DNA of 64,000 nt, taken from Eretmocerus hayati (Eukaryota > Arthropoda > Insecta > Hymenoptera > Aphelinidae). Location of the stretch: positions 174,203,021 through 174,267,020 of the forward strand of contig CM056741.1 of assembly GCA_029851415.1 (NCBI GenBank), given 5' to 3'. The position numbers were made by a program, and so were the translations under genes. The notes under the pieces were generated by a model. The model was not told the origin of the DNA. It ran no database searches and was given only the letters and a program-made list of their open reading frames with translations. Below are positions 24,133-36,500 of this stretch, in pieces (position 1 is the stretch's first letter; each line of letters begins with the position of its first letter).

Positions 24133-26649
24133 TAATTTCGCGCCAAATGAGATCAGGAATAGAAGACATGTCTCGGATGGTTTTTTTAATCATTTGTGAT
24201 CAATTCTACGGCATTGTAATAAGCATAATCCTTTAATGCCTCAATACAGATTCCGAAAAAAAATTTGTATTCCTAGGGAACAATTTTCAGTAGGTTTGAA
24301 CGGAGAAAAAAATATGAATCTATTTCCAGTGAAGTGCGTGTAGCCTCCAATTTGACGCAAGATACAAATACCTAGTTCGGGGCATTCGAAGGGTCTCCGA
24401 AATATCCATCGGAATCGAGACTAGTCGGAATCGAATACACCCTAAAAGTTTTTTTTTTGAGGTTATTCATGGTAATAAATAATAAGCAGTAAGGTGAAAC
24501 TCGGGTAAAGGGCAGGAAACCCCAATTTCTCCAGTACCCAATTCCCAAAAAATTCCAAAATTCATATTGTGATGTCCAATGTTGTATATTCTTTCATGAA
24601 AAATGTCCTGAACTTTTTCTAGATCTTACATTCTTTTTTACGTTCGTAATTCATTTTTTACGTTTTATTGATGTTGCCATCCTGTTCAGTAGGGAAATGA
24701 GTTCTTCAGCCCAGTGATTAAGAGTCCTGAAACAAATTCCAGTAGAAAGCCAAGAAACCTCCACTGAAGTACCAGCGACGGGACAAGTTCCATGGGGAGT
24801 TCATGGAGGATTCGCATTTGCTTCCCTGGCGCATGTTTTATTCATCAATACGTGGTAACTTTGGTCACTGTGCATCGAATTGATACTTTGCCAAATGGTC
24901 AATTTGAAGAGAATTCCCCCTTGTCTTTCCAACGGAATCAGTTTCAGGAGCCTAGACTTGCGCATGCGTAGAAAACTGACTTGACTTCCCTGACCGAAGA
25001 GGATGGGAACATCACTGAAAAGTGGAAAAACCAAAAATAGGACGTAAGAAAAAAGTTTGGCGATATTTTTTTCTGCAGCAACACACAAACTCAACATTTC
25101 ACACGAAAACATGAATTTTTGAGATTTTTAGAATATTGGGGGCTTTGCAGAAATCTAATTTATTCTGTTTTTCACCTTCTCTCTCGGAGGGGACGTTCGT
25201 AGCCTTGAATACGAATTTCAAATATTATTCCGTCAGAGGTTTTGAAGATCTTTCGAATGCCACCAACCGCGTGTTCGTATCATGCGTCAAATCGAAGCCA
25301 CCGTCACTTCATTGGAAGAGATTGATACTTTTTTCCTTGAGACACTATCAAAAAATATTCTCCGGAGATACTACTAAATAAGTAAAGGTTAAAAAAGAAT
25401 TTTTAAGAAACGCTTTTATTCACTGCGCGAAGAAACGTTGTAGAATTTGCGGGAGAATTCGGCAGAGTGTGAGAGAGATAAAATTTAGTTGAGCAGTGAA
25501 AATTTCTTGAAAAAAATTGCACTATACACGACAAAAGATGCATATAAGAAACTAATATAGCGGAGACGCGTGTGCTGGGCAGCTCGCATAAGCCCTACAC
25601 TCGGCCCTACTACTTATATGGCGCCACTATGTCGCGAGTCACTCAAATTTCGGAAACTGTATATATATTGAGAATTGAATGCAGCAGACACTTTGGCAGA
25701 CATATCTTTGGCTATGCCCTCCATAATACACGCACACACGAGGTTAATCACGTCGAAAACGTGGGCAACCTCGAATCCTGCATCGACGTACGCTCGGATG
25801 TGGTCCAAACACCAATCAAAATCAGAGTAGATGGAGAAATCCATTTTCCGTATTTCAACTGATTAATATAATCCAAAAGTAATGACACTGACACTCTATT
25901 GAAAGGTATATCGTGCGAGTCCTACAGAAAGAAGGCAAAGATCACTATGGACACGAGACAAGTTATCGAGGAAGACACGAGGTAATGGAATGGCGGCATG
26001 GCGGCGGATGAACGCAGTTTGCCCTCGACAGAGCGGGGACGGAAGTGGGGGAGGGTGCGTGCATCGGGAATAGACTTTGGAGAAACGAAGAAAGCTAGAT
26101 TGCATCAGTACACTCATTTGATTAGTGATGTTTATTACTAGGACACGAACACAAGAGAAACGAAATGAACGAATTAACATACGGATCGCTACACAGACAC
26201 TCGACACTCAATTGGGCAATGAAGTATTTTCCCCAGATTACACACACTGATTTGGAAAATACCTCATAGACAAGTACACCGACGAACGAATACATAGAGA
26301 ATGTCGAAGGTGTTCACTAGATGACGAACTGGCGCTCGGTCGAGTGCAATAAAAGCGTTTAAAAATTCTTTTGGCATCCGTAGGGAATGGAAAGTTTGCG
26401 TTTAGTCGCATAAAATCGATTGAAAGTGGTGAAAAACAACCCAAGACATGTTTGCAATTTGCGGTCCGCTTTCGCGCAGAATTACTCATCAAGGATAGTA
26501 AACCTAATGTAGGTTGCACTCTTGGTTTAAAAAATTGTGGCGACTCCATGACACAGACATCAGAGAATCATGTGGGAATGTAGTGAGAATAAACATCAAC
26601 CTGACGTAATGTGCGTCGAAAGATAGTGAATTGTGAATCATGTAATCAT

Positions 26650-26732
26650 AATGGCCTAAAACAAGAGAAATTGCTTGTCAACGATTAGTAATCTAATTGT
26701 CCACAAGAAATTTCTTTTGTTTTAGGGCATTA
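26650..26732. repeat. Short hairpin, 33-bp arms
   Basis: AATGGCCTAAAACAAGAGAA pairs with TTCTTTTGTTTTAGGGCATT with few mismatches, and CTTGT with ACAAG further in. A loop of about 17 bp closes it. The size resembles a miRNA precursor or a tiny MITE; neither is established. Confidence 0.6.
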
Positions 26733-27279
26733 CGTTGTTCAAATCTCACATAATTCAGGTATGAACCATGTAGAAACATGGTCAAATTCCTAAGATTGAC
26801 AAATATACTTTCGATCGAGATGAATTATTGAAAATTCAAACGTTGAAATTTCCCTTGGATTCACCATAGATTCATTACAAAATTCTTCCAAAGAAGTAAG
26901 AAAACAAAATCCTACTCTCGACTCCATGATTCGTGAATAATATACATGTTTTCTCAGCGAAGCCTGGTTCCCAGGTCGAAAAATCCTTTTGGATCATCTG
27001 AGGGGATCACTCAATAGGGAGTAGTCAAAATTTCCATCGCATAGCTGTATCGTTTGGAGACAAAAAATTGAATATTTCCAAAGTAAAGGTTCTGCAATTT
27101 TTCTCAGAATTTTCGTTTGATTTCTGAGATTATCAAGCCCCCCAATAAAAATCTAAAGCATTGCAGGAAATTTTCCCCTCAGTATTCCAATTCAAAAGAT
27201 GGCTTGCATCTCTGACAATTCTTCATGGCTGATTGATTACATTCTAGACTGAAGAATATAATTGCTCTCACAAACTTAC

Positions 27280-27460
27280 CGAATCGTCTTGCACAGAGGA
27301 GTACTGAAGAGACAGTAGATTATTGGATTAGCAGCAGAATTGAGAGGTGCCAAACTTTGGACGAAAGAGGCGACTGCTATAGACGTCTGCGATTTGGGTA
27401 TCAGTCCGTAAACTTGTAATAGATCGAACACCATGTACGGGCTCCAGCATAGAATAAAAA
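27280..27460 (-). CDS. CCAPR: CCAP receptor exon: TM6-TM7
   Basis: 181 nt, residues 229-288 plus two bases. It completes TM6 with CWSP at 233-236, then the third extracellular loop ([11 protein letters not shown]) and TM7 with [13 protein letters not shown], where NPIIY is the NPxxY motif. Acceptor TCTGTTACAG and donor CG|GTAAGT. It stands alone between introns of 16.1 kb (upstream) and 24.1 kb (downstream), and has no longer open frame that would reveal it. Confidence 0.93.
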
Positions 27461-27828
27461 CTGTAACAGAATAATGAGTGGTTGATAAAATGCTCAGCCA
27501 ATAAGCTGTCTCAAATATTCACAAATAGGAGGGCGTATGAAAATTTGTCATCAGAGCAACTTTTCTAGCCGTTCCGAAATATTTCCATCAGGATTGGCTC
27601 GAGTTACGCGTAAGGGTGTCTGAAAATTCTGCCAGTGGTTCAATTCTTAAATCAGTTTTCTAGGTATGTCTAAGAACTTTTGCTTAATGGGGGCTATCGT
27701 TTTATGGGCTATTCCAGTTAAGACCGTCCAATCAGGTAAGGTCAAAAAACTAGATTCCGTTCGCGATGAAGTATATGATTCTAGGGCTAAAATGAGGTGA
27801 CACGTGTTCTTTCGAGTGTTTTTTTGTT

Positions 27829-27875
27829 CAGCCCAGATGCTTTGCTTTCTCAAAGGAAGCAAAGCATCTGGGCTG
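27829..27875. repeat. Perfect 19-bp hairpin
   Basis: CAGCCCAGATGCTTTGCTT is followed by a 9-base loop and its exact complement. It sits at the inner edge of the left inverted end of the 2.1-kb repeat, and the first half also appears in the right end. Confidence 0.8.
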
Positions 27876-29164
27876 CCCAACTATTGCTTTCTCAAAGGAA
27901 AAGGGTTGTATTCGTGACAAGAGATTTTTCTTCAATTTTTTCACTCAAATCCATTTTTCATTCTAAAAATTTGTCCCTCATTGTGTGTGTGTGTGTGAGA
28001 GTGTATCCGTATGTGCTTTACTCTATCTCCTCAACACCTTGATCGATCCTTCTGAAATTTTTATGAGTCATAGAGGACCACCTCAAGATGTGGTTCACGG
28101 ATTTACACCTCATTGTATCAAACAGTTCACGATTTATGCGTCTTAAACAACAAAAATGAGAAAAATTTCGAAAATTCTATTATAGCATTTACAAATATTT
28201 CTTCCCACAACTTTCATATCAAAGTTTCTGTCACTTAAACACTCATTTCCTGTCCATCCTTCCTCACTCGGTTAATGTGTATTTCCTATTTTTATTCATT
28301 CACATGATTCAAATCATAAATTCTTTACCATGTGAAACGTAACCACTCTTTATTTTTTCCTCATACATTTTTATCAAATTCTATATTAACCAACCGATCT
28401 ATCATGCCAATATCAAAAATTTATTACCTCACTCTAAATTTCTTTAGGAACACATTTTAGAAGATATTCTTCAAAAACTGAATTCAATTTTTACATTTTT
28501 ATTTTTAAAGACGCACAAGTCGAAAACTGTTCGATAGAATCAGTTGTGAATCCTTCCCGCACATCTTTGGCTGGTCCTCTATCACTCATAAAAATTTCAG
28601 AAGGATCGATCCAAGGGTTCAGGAGGTACCGTGAACGAAAAGTAATGAAATGCACATCAGAATTTGTTTGGTTTTGACTAAAATCCATTTTCCATTCTGA
28701 AAATCTTCACGTAATGGGATTCAGCCTCAACCATTCTGTTCTCCTCGCCGAGATATTTCGATTGTACGTTAACTTTTTTCCTCCACGATCAACCACCCAC
28801 GCAAAACATTCATCTTTGTCCGTCATCGTCTTTGCCTGTGTGTGTTGGTGTCCGTATATTGTTTACCCTATCTCCTCAACACTAATCGATCCTTCTGAAA
28901 TATTTATGAGTGATAAATGACCAGCCAGAGATGTGCTGAAAGGATTTTTGACTGATTCTAAAAATATACATTTAAAGAGTTGGAGGTTTAAATATTTGGT
29001 GTGAATGAAGGATATCCTCCTATTGCAAGTGACAATTTTTACTCAAGTCTCAAGTCATGAAAATTGATATTTGTTAGTAATTCCATATTTATGTCTTTCA
29101 GGAACGTATGGTCAGATTTTGCCATTATAGAAAGCATTCTGCCAATCTTTTTTAGCAGCGTTTA

Positions 29165-29362
29165 GTGGTGAAGGTCTATTTCCTCTGCCAAGAGTATCGT
29201 AATCCCATGGGAGTTTTCCAAGATGATCAATCTCGGGATCTATCGCTAAATTGAGCTGTAATCACTCAAAAACGAAATTTAGCGATAGATCCCGGGATTA
29301 ATCATCTTGGGATACTTCCATGGGATTACGATACTCTTGGCAGAGGAAATAAGCCTTTCCAC
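29165..29362. mobile_element. Foldback MITE, about 85-bp arms
   Basis: Inverted arms share TATTTCCTCTGCCAAGAGTA, TCGTAATCCCATGG, AAGATGAT and GGGATCTATCGCTAAATT, with a loop of about 20 bp. Arm identity is above 90 percent by eye, so it looks fairly young. The ends read GTGG(T/A)(G/A)AAGG. Confidence 0.88.
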
Positions 29363-31197
29363 AATAATCGTTACCAAATTTCAATAATAATTTGGTTTTT
29401 AAGAATTTTTTTCCAGGAAACTTTTTTCAGCACCTACCGGAGCAGAAGCATCATGTTTGGCATCGTTCAAAGTACTCTAAAAAATAATTCGAAGGGATAC
29501 GAATTTATGTTTTTGAGTAATTGCATTTTTTGATTTTTCATCAAATTGTTGATTTTTGGGACTCTATGCAGAATTTTGAGCACCATAGGATTCTATTCTG
29601 ATAGAATACGTTGTGTTTGATAAAGGCCATCAAGCCCCATCTCGAAGGACCCATCAAGGGCAAAGTTGTGGAGCTTTTACCAATTTCAGATTGCCAATCT
29701 CAATTTTCGGCTGCAAACTGGAAATTCGCATAGCTCCGATGCAAAGCTGATCTGGGCTGAACGAAAAAGCATGTGTCACCTCATTTCAGCCCTAGAATCA
29801 TATATTTGATCGCGGAGGGGATCTAATTATTAGACCTTAGATCATTATGATGGAGTTTTCTCTTTTTTTATCAGACGATTCACAAGCCTTTTTAAGGTCG
29901 CAATATGAAACCTACAGGTTTCGAAATGATACCGTACTGTTGAATATTGTCATCGATTACATTATCCCCCCCCCCCCCCGACCGATAGCTCAGCTGTTAT
30001 ACTACGCATACTCCTATTCACTTATCTGATTCTCAAAATTAATTTTTGACAACGAATCTGAGAATTTGAATCATACATTGCAAGAGTAGAGGGAGCAAGA
30101 CACCAAACCTTTGGATTGAAATAAAATTCATTCCACCTAAGTGGGATCCTGATGATGAAATTTCTTTGAAACCTCTTCATCGTTGTTTATCAAGTTGAAC
30201 TTGAGAGATCAGTGTTGGCGGAGAATCATACTCAGTTATCCAATCCTTTGGAATTTCCCAATTAGTTTTTACTTTATTAGAATACTTGACGATTAAAGAG
30301 CTCATCTTGTACAACTCGTGTAGATTGAAAAAAACTTTGAGCTCTGAAGAGCTCTTTGAGAAAAATGCAACGACTTTCATCGGAATATGGATGATTCTTT
30401 CTCATATTTCGGTTATAGGGAATTCGTCAGAATAGCGAACTTACTGTGTTGCGAGTTAATACTGAAAGTTCATAAGCAATGGGGCATGAAGTTTGGACAA
30501 AAAGCAATATTTGAGATGAATTTGTGTCTTACTTTTCTCTTATCCTGTTTCCAATTGGATTATCCATATCCTATAGTGGAATATATAATGAAAGAAGTTC
30601 GCAATCAGTCTTCGAAGGGAGTCAAGATATCAAAGGGAATGCGTGCGTTTGCTATCCTTTGATATCGTGGAAGAGATTGCCGCAAGTGTTTGAATAGTTT
30701 TAACCACCAGCTTTTCAAAGAGAGGAATGAAAATTCATTCAAAGTACTCTCGGTTTTGCTCGTCGTGTGAATGAGAACTTCACTGATAAAAATCAATTAC
30801 AAATTAAGCTCGAAATTAAGTATGTGAAACGTCTCACGTTGTAACCTAACCAGCGTTGAGAATCGATCAACAAGGATAGAACACAAATCGCAGGATCTTA
30901 TTCTTGACCAATAATTTGAATTTTTCCCACAATTTTGGTACCAACTAGATGTGAATGATGCATCCACAATCTCGAGTTCTTTTGCTGTTCCCTCATATGG
31001 GTGATTATGGGATAACTCAGGTATTTCGAGGGCAAAAAGGCAGGGGTTGGGACTTGGACCAAAAATTGACTTGTTGAAATAGAGCTGCAGCACATAGGTG
31101 TTTTTCAATCTATCTGGCATCCAAAAACATTTCCCAGACGGGCATAAACGTCAGTCAATCTATGTAAAAGATATGAGCAATTTTTGATATATTTTTG

Positions 31198-31770
31198 CCA
31201 CGGTAAGGACAGCCACGGTAAGGACATTTTGGCATGAAAAGTGATCTCAAAGGCGTAAATCGAAACGGATCGTTTTTTCCGAATACATGGCCTATTTTTA
31301 CGGTGAGAGTAGGCTGTAAAAAAATTTCTGGACCTTGACGTTGCATAGTGTCCGAGAGCCAGTGCATGACCACGCTAAGGACAATTCTTATTTTGCAACG
31401 GAAAAATTGTCCATAAATCATCGCGTGCGAAATTGTTCACGTAATTCATCACTCCGCTGTTGGTGGTATTTTGTTTTTTGGTGTATTAGGAATCAATTAC
31501 CGCCGTTGTAGAGCCGTTTGAAGCGATTCGCTGACCCGGAGTCGAATTATCGAGAAGCATTCGAAAAATTTGCAAAATTCCAGGACAGAATATCGGCTGT
31601 GTTTTGACTATTTTGAAGTGAGACTTGAGACTCGATTTGTACATGATTTCACCTTTTTATAACCCAACTTTGATGTTTGAGTGGTGCGGAACCGAGATTG
31701 AATGAATATCTTGGTAAACTACACGACTGAAATGTGCAACTCCAGTTCAGGACATGCCACGGTAAGAACA
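31198..31770. repeat. Scattered CCACGGTAAGGACA repeats
   Basis: The word CCACGGTAAGGACA occurs at about 31199 and 31213. Variants are at about 31370 (CCACGCTAAGGACA) and 31757 (CCACGGTAAGAACA). They probably mark the remains of one or more old elements; no boundaries can be set. Confidence 0.4.
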
Positions 31771-32000
31771 TTTTGACCACTTTTGGTAAGCTCAGGTCCA
31801 CATCAAACTTATATCCACTCCCGAAACTATTAGGACATCTTTATATTTCAATAGAATACACTAGATATCATCGTTAGACTCATCATATTTGGTCATTTGA
31901 TATAAATGCGAGGTCAGGACATCAGGATTTGGAAAAAGGGCTTAAGTACCTGACTGAAAAGATTCAAAAGGGCGTAATTACTCTGTAACAGGGCGTAAGT

Positions 32001-32588
32001 GAGGGTGGATCTGGAAAAAGGGCTTAATTACCGAGGAAAAATTTTATCAAAATTCTCCAGAGCCTGGGAACGCTTTTCCACCTAATATAACGATGGAAAC
32101 ATGTTGTTTTACCTTCAAATTGAGTGTTTTTACCCTTCCCTAGTGAAGAAAATGTCTCGTCTTTTTCACACGGCTGATGGAAGCTTTTCGTGTCCATAGA
32201 ACCGTGGGCCATGATTCGAACCACCCCCTAGCAATCAGATATCTTTCAAAACATGCCCAGGAACACTCTCAAAAAATTTGAAGATGATTCGACCTGATTT
32301 AGAGATTTAATTCCCCTTTTTGTGAGGAAGAGAGACCGAGAAATTTGACCCTGTATTCGGAAAAAGGGCGTAATTGCATTTTCTTAAATTGCTGAAAAGA
32401 GATCAAAATCAAATTTCATCTCCCGGCTCGGGTTGGGCTATTTCGAGAATGCTATCTTCTTCGAAATAAGTCAGCTCAACTCGTCCGAGAACTCGTCCAA
32501 TTATGTCTCTAGCGGTTTCTATTAAGTTTTCATTGATTTTCTCAAAATGACCGTTTTGCAATTACGCCCTTTTTCCACCCATTCCCTC
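32001..32588. mobile_element. Candidate element with GGAAAAAGGGCGTAATT ends
   Basis: Left GAGGGTGGATCTGGAAAAAG and reversed right GAGGGAATGGGTGGAAAAAG are inverted and both continue GGC(T/G)TAATT. Additional copies of AAAAGGGC(G/T)TAA occur at about 31938, 31967, 31990 and 32352, so the block may be several overlapping elements. No coding capacity. Confidence 0.5.
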
Positions 32589-32938
32589 AATTGAAAATTT
32601 TAGTAGAGTGCTCTCCTTATAAAAATTTGTTACAGATTGATCATTGAATTTAATCAAAACATAATGATTATCAACAATAGAAATAATCTCTGTGAGATAT
32701 GCCTATAACAAGTATAACGATTGCTTATAGGACCCCATAACCTCTTCGACGTGTTACAACGCGATGCTGTCGAGCCTGGATCTGCTTTCAGTGCTGTCAT
32801 TGTGACGATTTGATGTTTCTCAGTTTTCAGAATGCGGTCGATTTCACTACGACTGTTTGATTCTTATACATTCTCTATACGTACCCTCGCACAGATCGTG
32901 CCATTCGTAACCAATGGTTCCTCGTGCCCCTCGGCCCT

Positions 32939-33152
32939 CCTGGGGCCTCGATCCGACTTTGATAAACGCGACACGGGGCTGCGTTAGGTTTAGTTAGATC
33001 ACAGTCCACCATGCATAAGCGAAGGGGCGCCGCGATCTTCTACACTAGCGACCCCTCACTTGTGCATGGTGGACTGTGATCGAACTAAACCTAACGCAGC
33101 CCCGTGTCGCGTTTATCGTTTATCGAATTCGGAATGACCATGAGGCCCCTGA
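32939..33152. mobile_element. Foldback MITE with 57-bp nearly perfect core arms
   Basis: GATAAACGCGACACGGGGCT at 32961 continues to CACCATGCATAAG. It is matched in inverse from CTTGTGCATGGTG to GTTTATC at 33117. Beyond it, GGGGCCTC..TCCGA words continue the pairing less well to about 32939 and 33152. The centre is GC-rich. Confidence 0.85.
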
Positions 33153-33439
33153 CCACACGTGACAATGTGCAGTTTCAGAATTCAAAGTCAATAAAAATAG
33201 GGGTTTTCCTTCGAAAAAACCGATCCAACATTCAAATAACTATCAATTTCACATTCAAGGTCAAATCTGAAACCGGTTTTGAGCTTCCCCACGATTTCTG
33301 CGGGCACGTATTTCGGGGTTTTTCGATCCTTGGAGCATAACTCGAGATTTTAGGGAGGGGGGGGGGCTCATTTCTCGGACACCCTGTATTATGTAATTGG
33401 TTTGGAAGTTATTGTCTCTAATGTCCAGGAGCAACGATA

Positions 33440-33985
33440 ACGACGGGTTGGCTCTAATGCTATCTATGGACTTTGCTCAATGTTGGAGGGTGTTTAGATT
33501 AAGAACGTTTCGGACATTTAAATATGTCCTTCGTCGGGTTAAAAAATTTTTGCACATAGATATGGGATTCGGTGTGAAATAGTGACTTATTGACTGGGAC
33601 TCATCAGTGCTGATTAGTTCGGCTTCTTGTGGTCTCCTCGATGGTAGTACTACTCGTTGATCCCAAATCTCATTGGAAAGATTCCAAAGTAGGTCTGGTT
33701 CAAGTCGAGGCCAAGGATACACTTATTCGCAATGGACTATAAGCACTGATCACAACACTAAAAATCTTTTCAGTATGTTTAGCACTGCACCAAATTCTTC
33801 ACGATTTGCTCACGAAGATGAAAGATTCGTGACTTTTGATGTGAGACTGCCCTGCCTAAAATAAAAGGCTCACCTAAAATGAGTCATCTGACCCACTTCA
33901 AATGACTCAGGGACCTGGGACATCCGAAATGACTCACCTCAAATGACTCACAAGTCCACAGATAGCATTAGAGCCAACCCGTCGT
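33440..33985. mobile_element. TA-flanked MITE with 34-bp inverted ends
   Basis: 546 bp. The left end is ACGACGGGTTGGCTCTAATG and continues CTATCTATGGACTT. The right end is its inverse with one difference (CTATCTGTGGACTTG). TA flanks both ends (33438-33439, 33986-33987), suggesting a Tc1/mariner-like MITE. The right part (33867-33955) has a cluster of TGA(G/C)TCA words. Confidence 0.8.
33875..33952. promoter_or_regulatory. Cluster of AP-1-like TGA(C/G)TCA words
   Basis: TGAGTCA once and TGACTCA three times within about 80 bp, in the repeated context AAATGACTCA. The heptamer is the classical AP-1 (Jun/Fos) site. Here it comes from a short tandem repeat inside a MITE, so regulatory use is only a possibility. 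Confidence 0.35.
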
Positions 33986-34968
33986 TACTCTGTATTATAT
34001 TCTAGCATATTTTTAAATAAAACATACATCATACTGAGATGCGTATACTCAGTCATATTATTTTCATCAATTATCGTATCTAATGACGAGTCTAATAGTT
34101 TCAATAAAATCAACCTCAATTATCCAAACTTTAATACAATCATTTGCTGCATTCGCATAGCAAAAAACACTCGAGGGAAAAGGATAACAAGAAGATGCCG
34201 GACTGTTTGAGGAGTAGTAGTAGAGCCTCGCGAGTAATGAAGGTCCGAATCATCGATGCTGTTGTTCGAACTAATAAGATGCGAAAAGTTTTCATGCTCT
34301 TCCGGGAACTTCGATACTTTGGATTACAGATTGATGCGTATCCGCGTCATGACTTTGCGAAATAAAAACATGCTGGAGTCTGGGAGAAAGACGTCGAATT
34401 GAGGATACAGGATTTACATTCACTCGTGAGAGGATATCTTCTTTCTCAGTGAGATGTATACTTGTGTATGTATGTACAAATACTACAAAGAAAAATTCTT
34501 AGTCTCAGATTGATTTCATGCTCAGAGCAAGATGCAACAATTTCAAGATGAAAAAAACATCTTAAAAAGGACCGAGCGCTGCATCTGAAGCGGGAATCGA
34601 TCTTACATCAAGCATTATTCACGGCTAAACTTCAGAAATCTCAGTCTTACCGATGCATGTTCGTTGGATATGTAGGTTAGATTATGTTTTTAAATTCATG
34701 AGTGATGGGAGAAAAATTGTATCTATTTTTCCCACGATCAAGATTCTTACGACTCATGGACCCCCGCAGATTTACTATCATACCCAAAATGATTTGTACC
34801 ACGATTGGAATTTCCAATTTTGATTGTTTTCATCAGAAATACATAGCTCGTATACCATAAGATGTGAGGTTATCAAGGTGAGATACAATTTCTCAGACGA
34901 TGAACCTGAACGTTCTCAATTCCATCGTGTTTTCCTAAAACGAAGAAGCCCGATCAAAAAAATCAAGA

Positions 34969-35078
34969 GGTCCCACGCGGGGGCCACCAGTGGCGGCCAC
35001 GGGTGCGCCCAGCGTGGCATGTAACGCCTTCCCATCGTGCGCCCAGCGTGGCGCTCGCTGGGCAGCCCAGCCTTCGGG
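34969..35078. repeat. GC-rich repeat island 1
   Basis: A strongly GC-rich block in an AT-rich intron. GTGCGCCCAGCGTGGC occurs twice (about 35003 and 35037), separated by ATGTAACGCC. An inverted relative lies at 36821-36960. Confidence 0.7.
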
Positions 35079-35681
35079 ATTTCTGAAGTTGTTCATTTTT
35101 TATGAATAGCTAGCTCAGCTTAACGAATCTGAGAGCACAACTGTGGTATTAGTTCTCTAGAGATTGCCTTTTCGATCAAATTTGATTGAAAGGTTCTGAA
35201 TCATAAATACGGTAAATGCTGCAAAAGAACTTGTATCGTATCCTCTCCTTTCGTTCTTTCGAGGAGCAGTCCATCACGGCATTTGGACCAAATGAGGAGA
35301 TCCTCGCTTCAATATTATCAAGTTCAAATGTAAGATTGGGTGCACTCATCTTCTCCAACAATGCTCATTTTTCTCTTTTTCAAATATATCTCCAGAACTC
35401 CCATCAATTTTTGAAGACTACCATAATATATCATTAAGAAAACGGTATATGCATTTCTGAAATGTTTATATTATTCGTGATTTTAGGACTGATATTAAAT
35501 ATTTCAGAAAAATTCATACATATACAATGTATATTATACATGTATTTCAATTCTTAGAAAATTGGCCCATCATGAGAACACAAAATCAGGCCCAGGTACT
35601 CAAGGTGTTCAACGCAACCTCAAAAAGGCATGAGGCATGAAATATTGATTAAAAATGACAACATTCAATAAATTGTCCAAG

Positions 35682-35718
35682 GGTCCTACAGGACCCACTG
35701 AGTTATGAAAGGGTTAAG
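35682..35718. mobile_element. Possible solo end of a piggyBac-type element
   Basis: TTAA at about 35715 is preceded, read outward, by CCCTTTCATAACTCAGTGGG and a hairpin GGGTCCTACAGGACCC. A TTAA plus CCCTTTC-like end with a subterminal GGGTCC/GGACCC hairpin is typical of piggyBac-like MITEs. The partner end was not located. Confidence 0.4.
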
Positions 35719-36373
35719 TATGAGTTCTGAGAGGAGCTTTTAGCACTAATAAACTAATGAGATTTATCACCCAAATCACCTTCCAAGATAAATTTCACCA
35801 TTATCTGAATGTAAAAAGTTGCTGGATCACCCTTCGAGTGCATACCCCCAAGCTCAAACATGTTCTTCGAAAGACTATGTGCTAACTTTAATTTAGATTT
35901 TCCGAGCTTGGGCTATTTTGATCTATGTTTCATATGTAATTATCTAGGCTATGAGTTCATCACCAATATAATCTGTATATGAGTAACCATGTATATATAC
36001 ATGGTTAATTTCATTAAATATGTAATATGTGCCAGAGATGGTCAGAGTTTCAAAATGTTAGCGCTTATCTTTCAACAGAAATGCACTGTGTTCGCTCTTG
36101 GATTTCCTTGTTAACTATAATATGCAGAAAAGAAACAGAGAGGTGGTCATATGTAAGATCTCAACTTATATGGTATATTGAGGGCAATCAGTAGTTGACT
36201 AACTTTGGAAGAAAGCTCTGTGCACTGAATCACTGAATGTATCCATACAACTTAATGTGGTAGATCAGTCCACGAGAATTTTGCTCTAATGCCTCACAGA
36301 ATATATTTTGCAGCACTTGAATACAATAAAGCACAACTTCTGTAACACTTTGGTATGAGTTGCTGGCTATAGC

Positions 36374-36500
36374 TTTATTCGATTATGATGTTCGGAGCGC
36401 TCCGAACTCTCGGATGTCTCTCTCTTACTCATTGCATTAGAAAGAGAGGTCCGAGAGTTCGGAGCGCTCCGAACGCTCCGAACTAGCATAATCGAATAAA
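36374..36500. mobile_element. Palindrome-cassette MITE, copy B
   Basis: 127 bp with terminal inverted repeats TTTATTCGATTATG. Two bases inside the left end is the perfect 18-bp palindrome GTTCGGAGCGCTCCGAAC (36390-36407). It recurs at 36457-36474, followed by one extra half GCTCCGAAC. The centre (CGGATGTCTCTCTC..GAAAGAGAGGTCCG) matches that of copy A at 9238-9369; the palindrome does not. The right flank TATAATGAG is also shared with copy A. Confidence 0.88.

Larger units (their letters stand above)
3140..27279 (-). other. CCAPR: Intron 5 of the receptor gene (24.1 kb)
   Basis: The intron runs from donor GTAAGT at 27279 to acceptor TTGCAG at 3140. It carries the elements listed separately. 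Stretches with nothing recognisable are 4623-5236, 10578-11350, 11658-14520, 15260-17538, 17751-19741, 20447-23172 and 24135-27279, apart from a short hairpin at 26650-26732. The open frames in them have no protein-like motifs. In particular, 14020-14349 and 25572-25862 were read and not recognised. Confidence 0.75.
27738..29838. mobile_element. 2.1-kb repeat with about 100-bp inverted ends and nested internal copies
   Basis: The ends are inverted copies. Left (27738-27846) and reversed right (about 29735-29838) share TATATGATTCTAGGGCT, AAATGAGGTGACAC and GTTCAGCCCAGAT. Inside, one related segment occurs three times: direct at about 27945-28115, inverted at about 28495-28690 and direct at about 28690-28960. 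All three are marked by GATC(G/C)ATCCTTCTGAAAT and TTTATGAGT. A perfect 19-bp hairpin lies at 27829-27875 and a separate foldback at 29165-29362. No coding frame was recognised and no target duplication is clear. Confidence 0.55.

Noticed and set aside
25572..25862. 96-codon frame with a long antisense partner
   Set aside because: Both strands are open over the same stretch and neither shows a domain, codon pattern or splice context.
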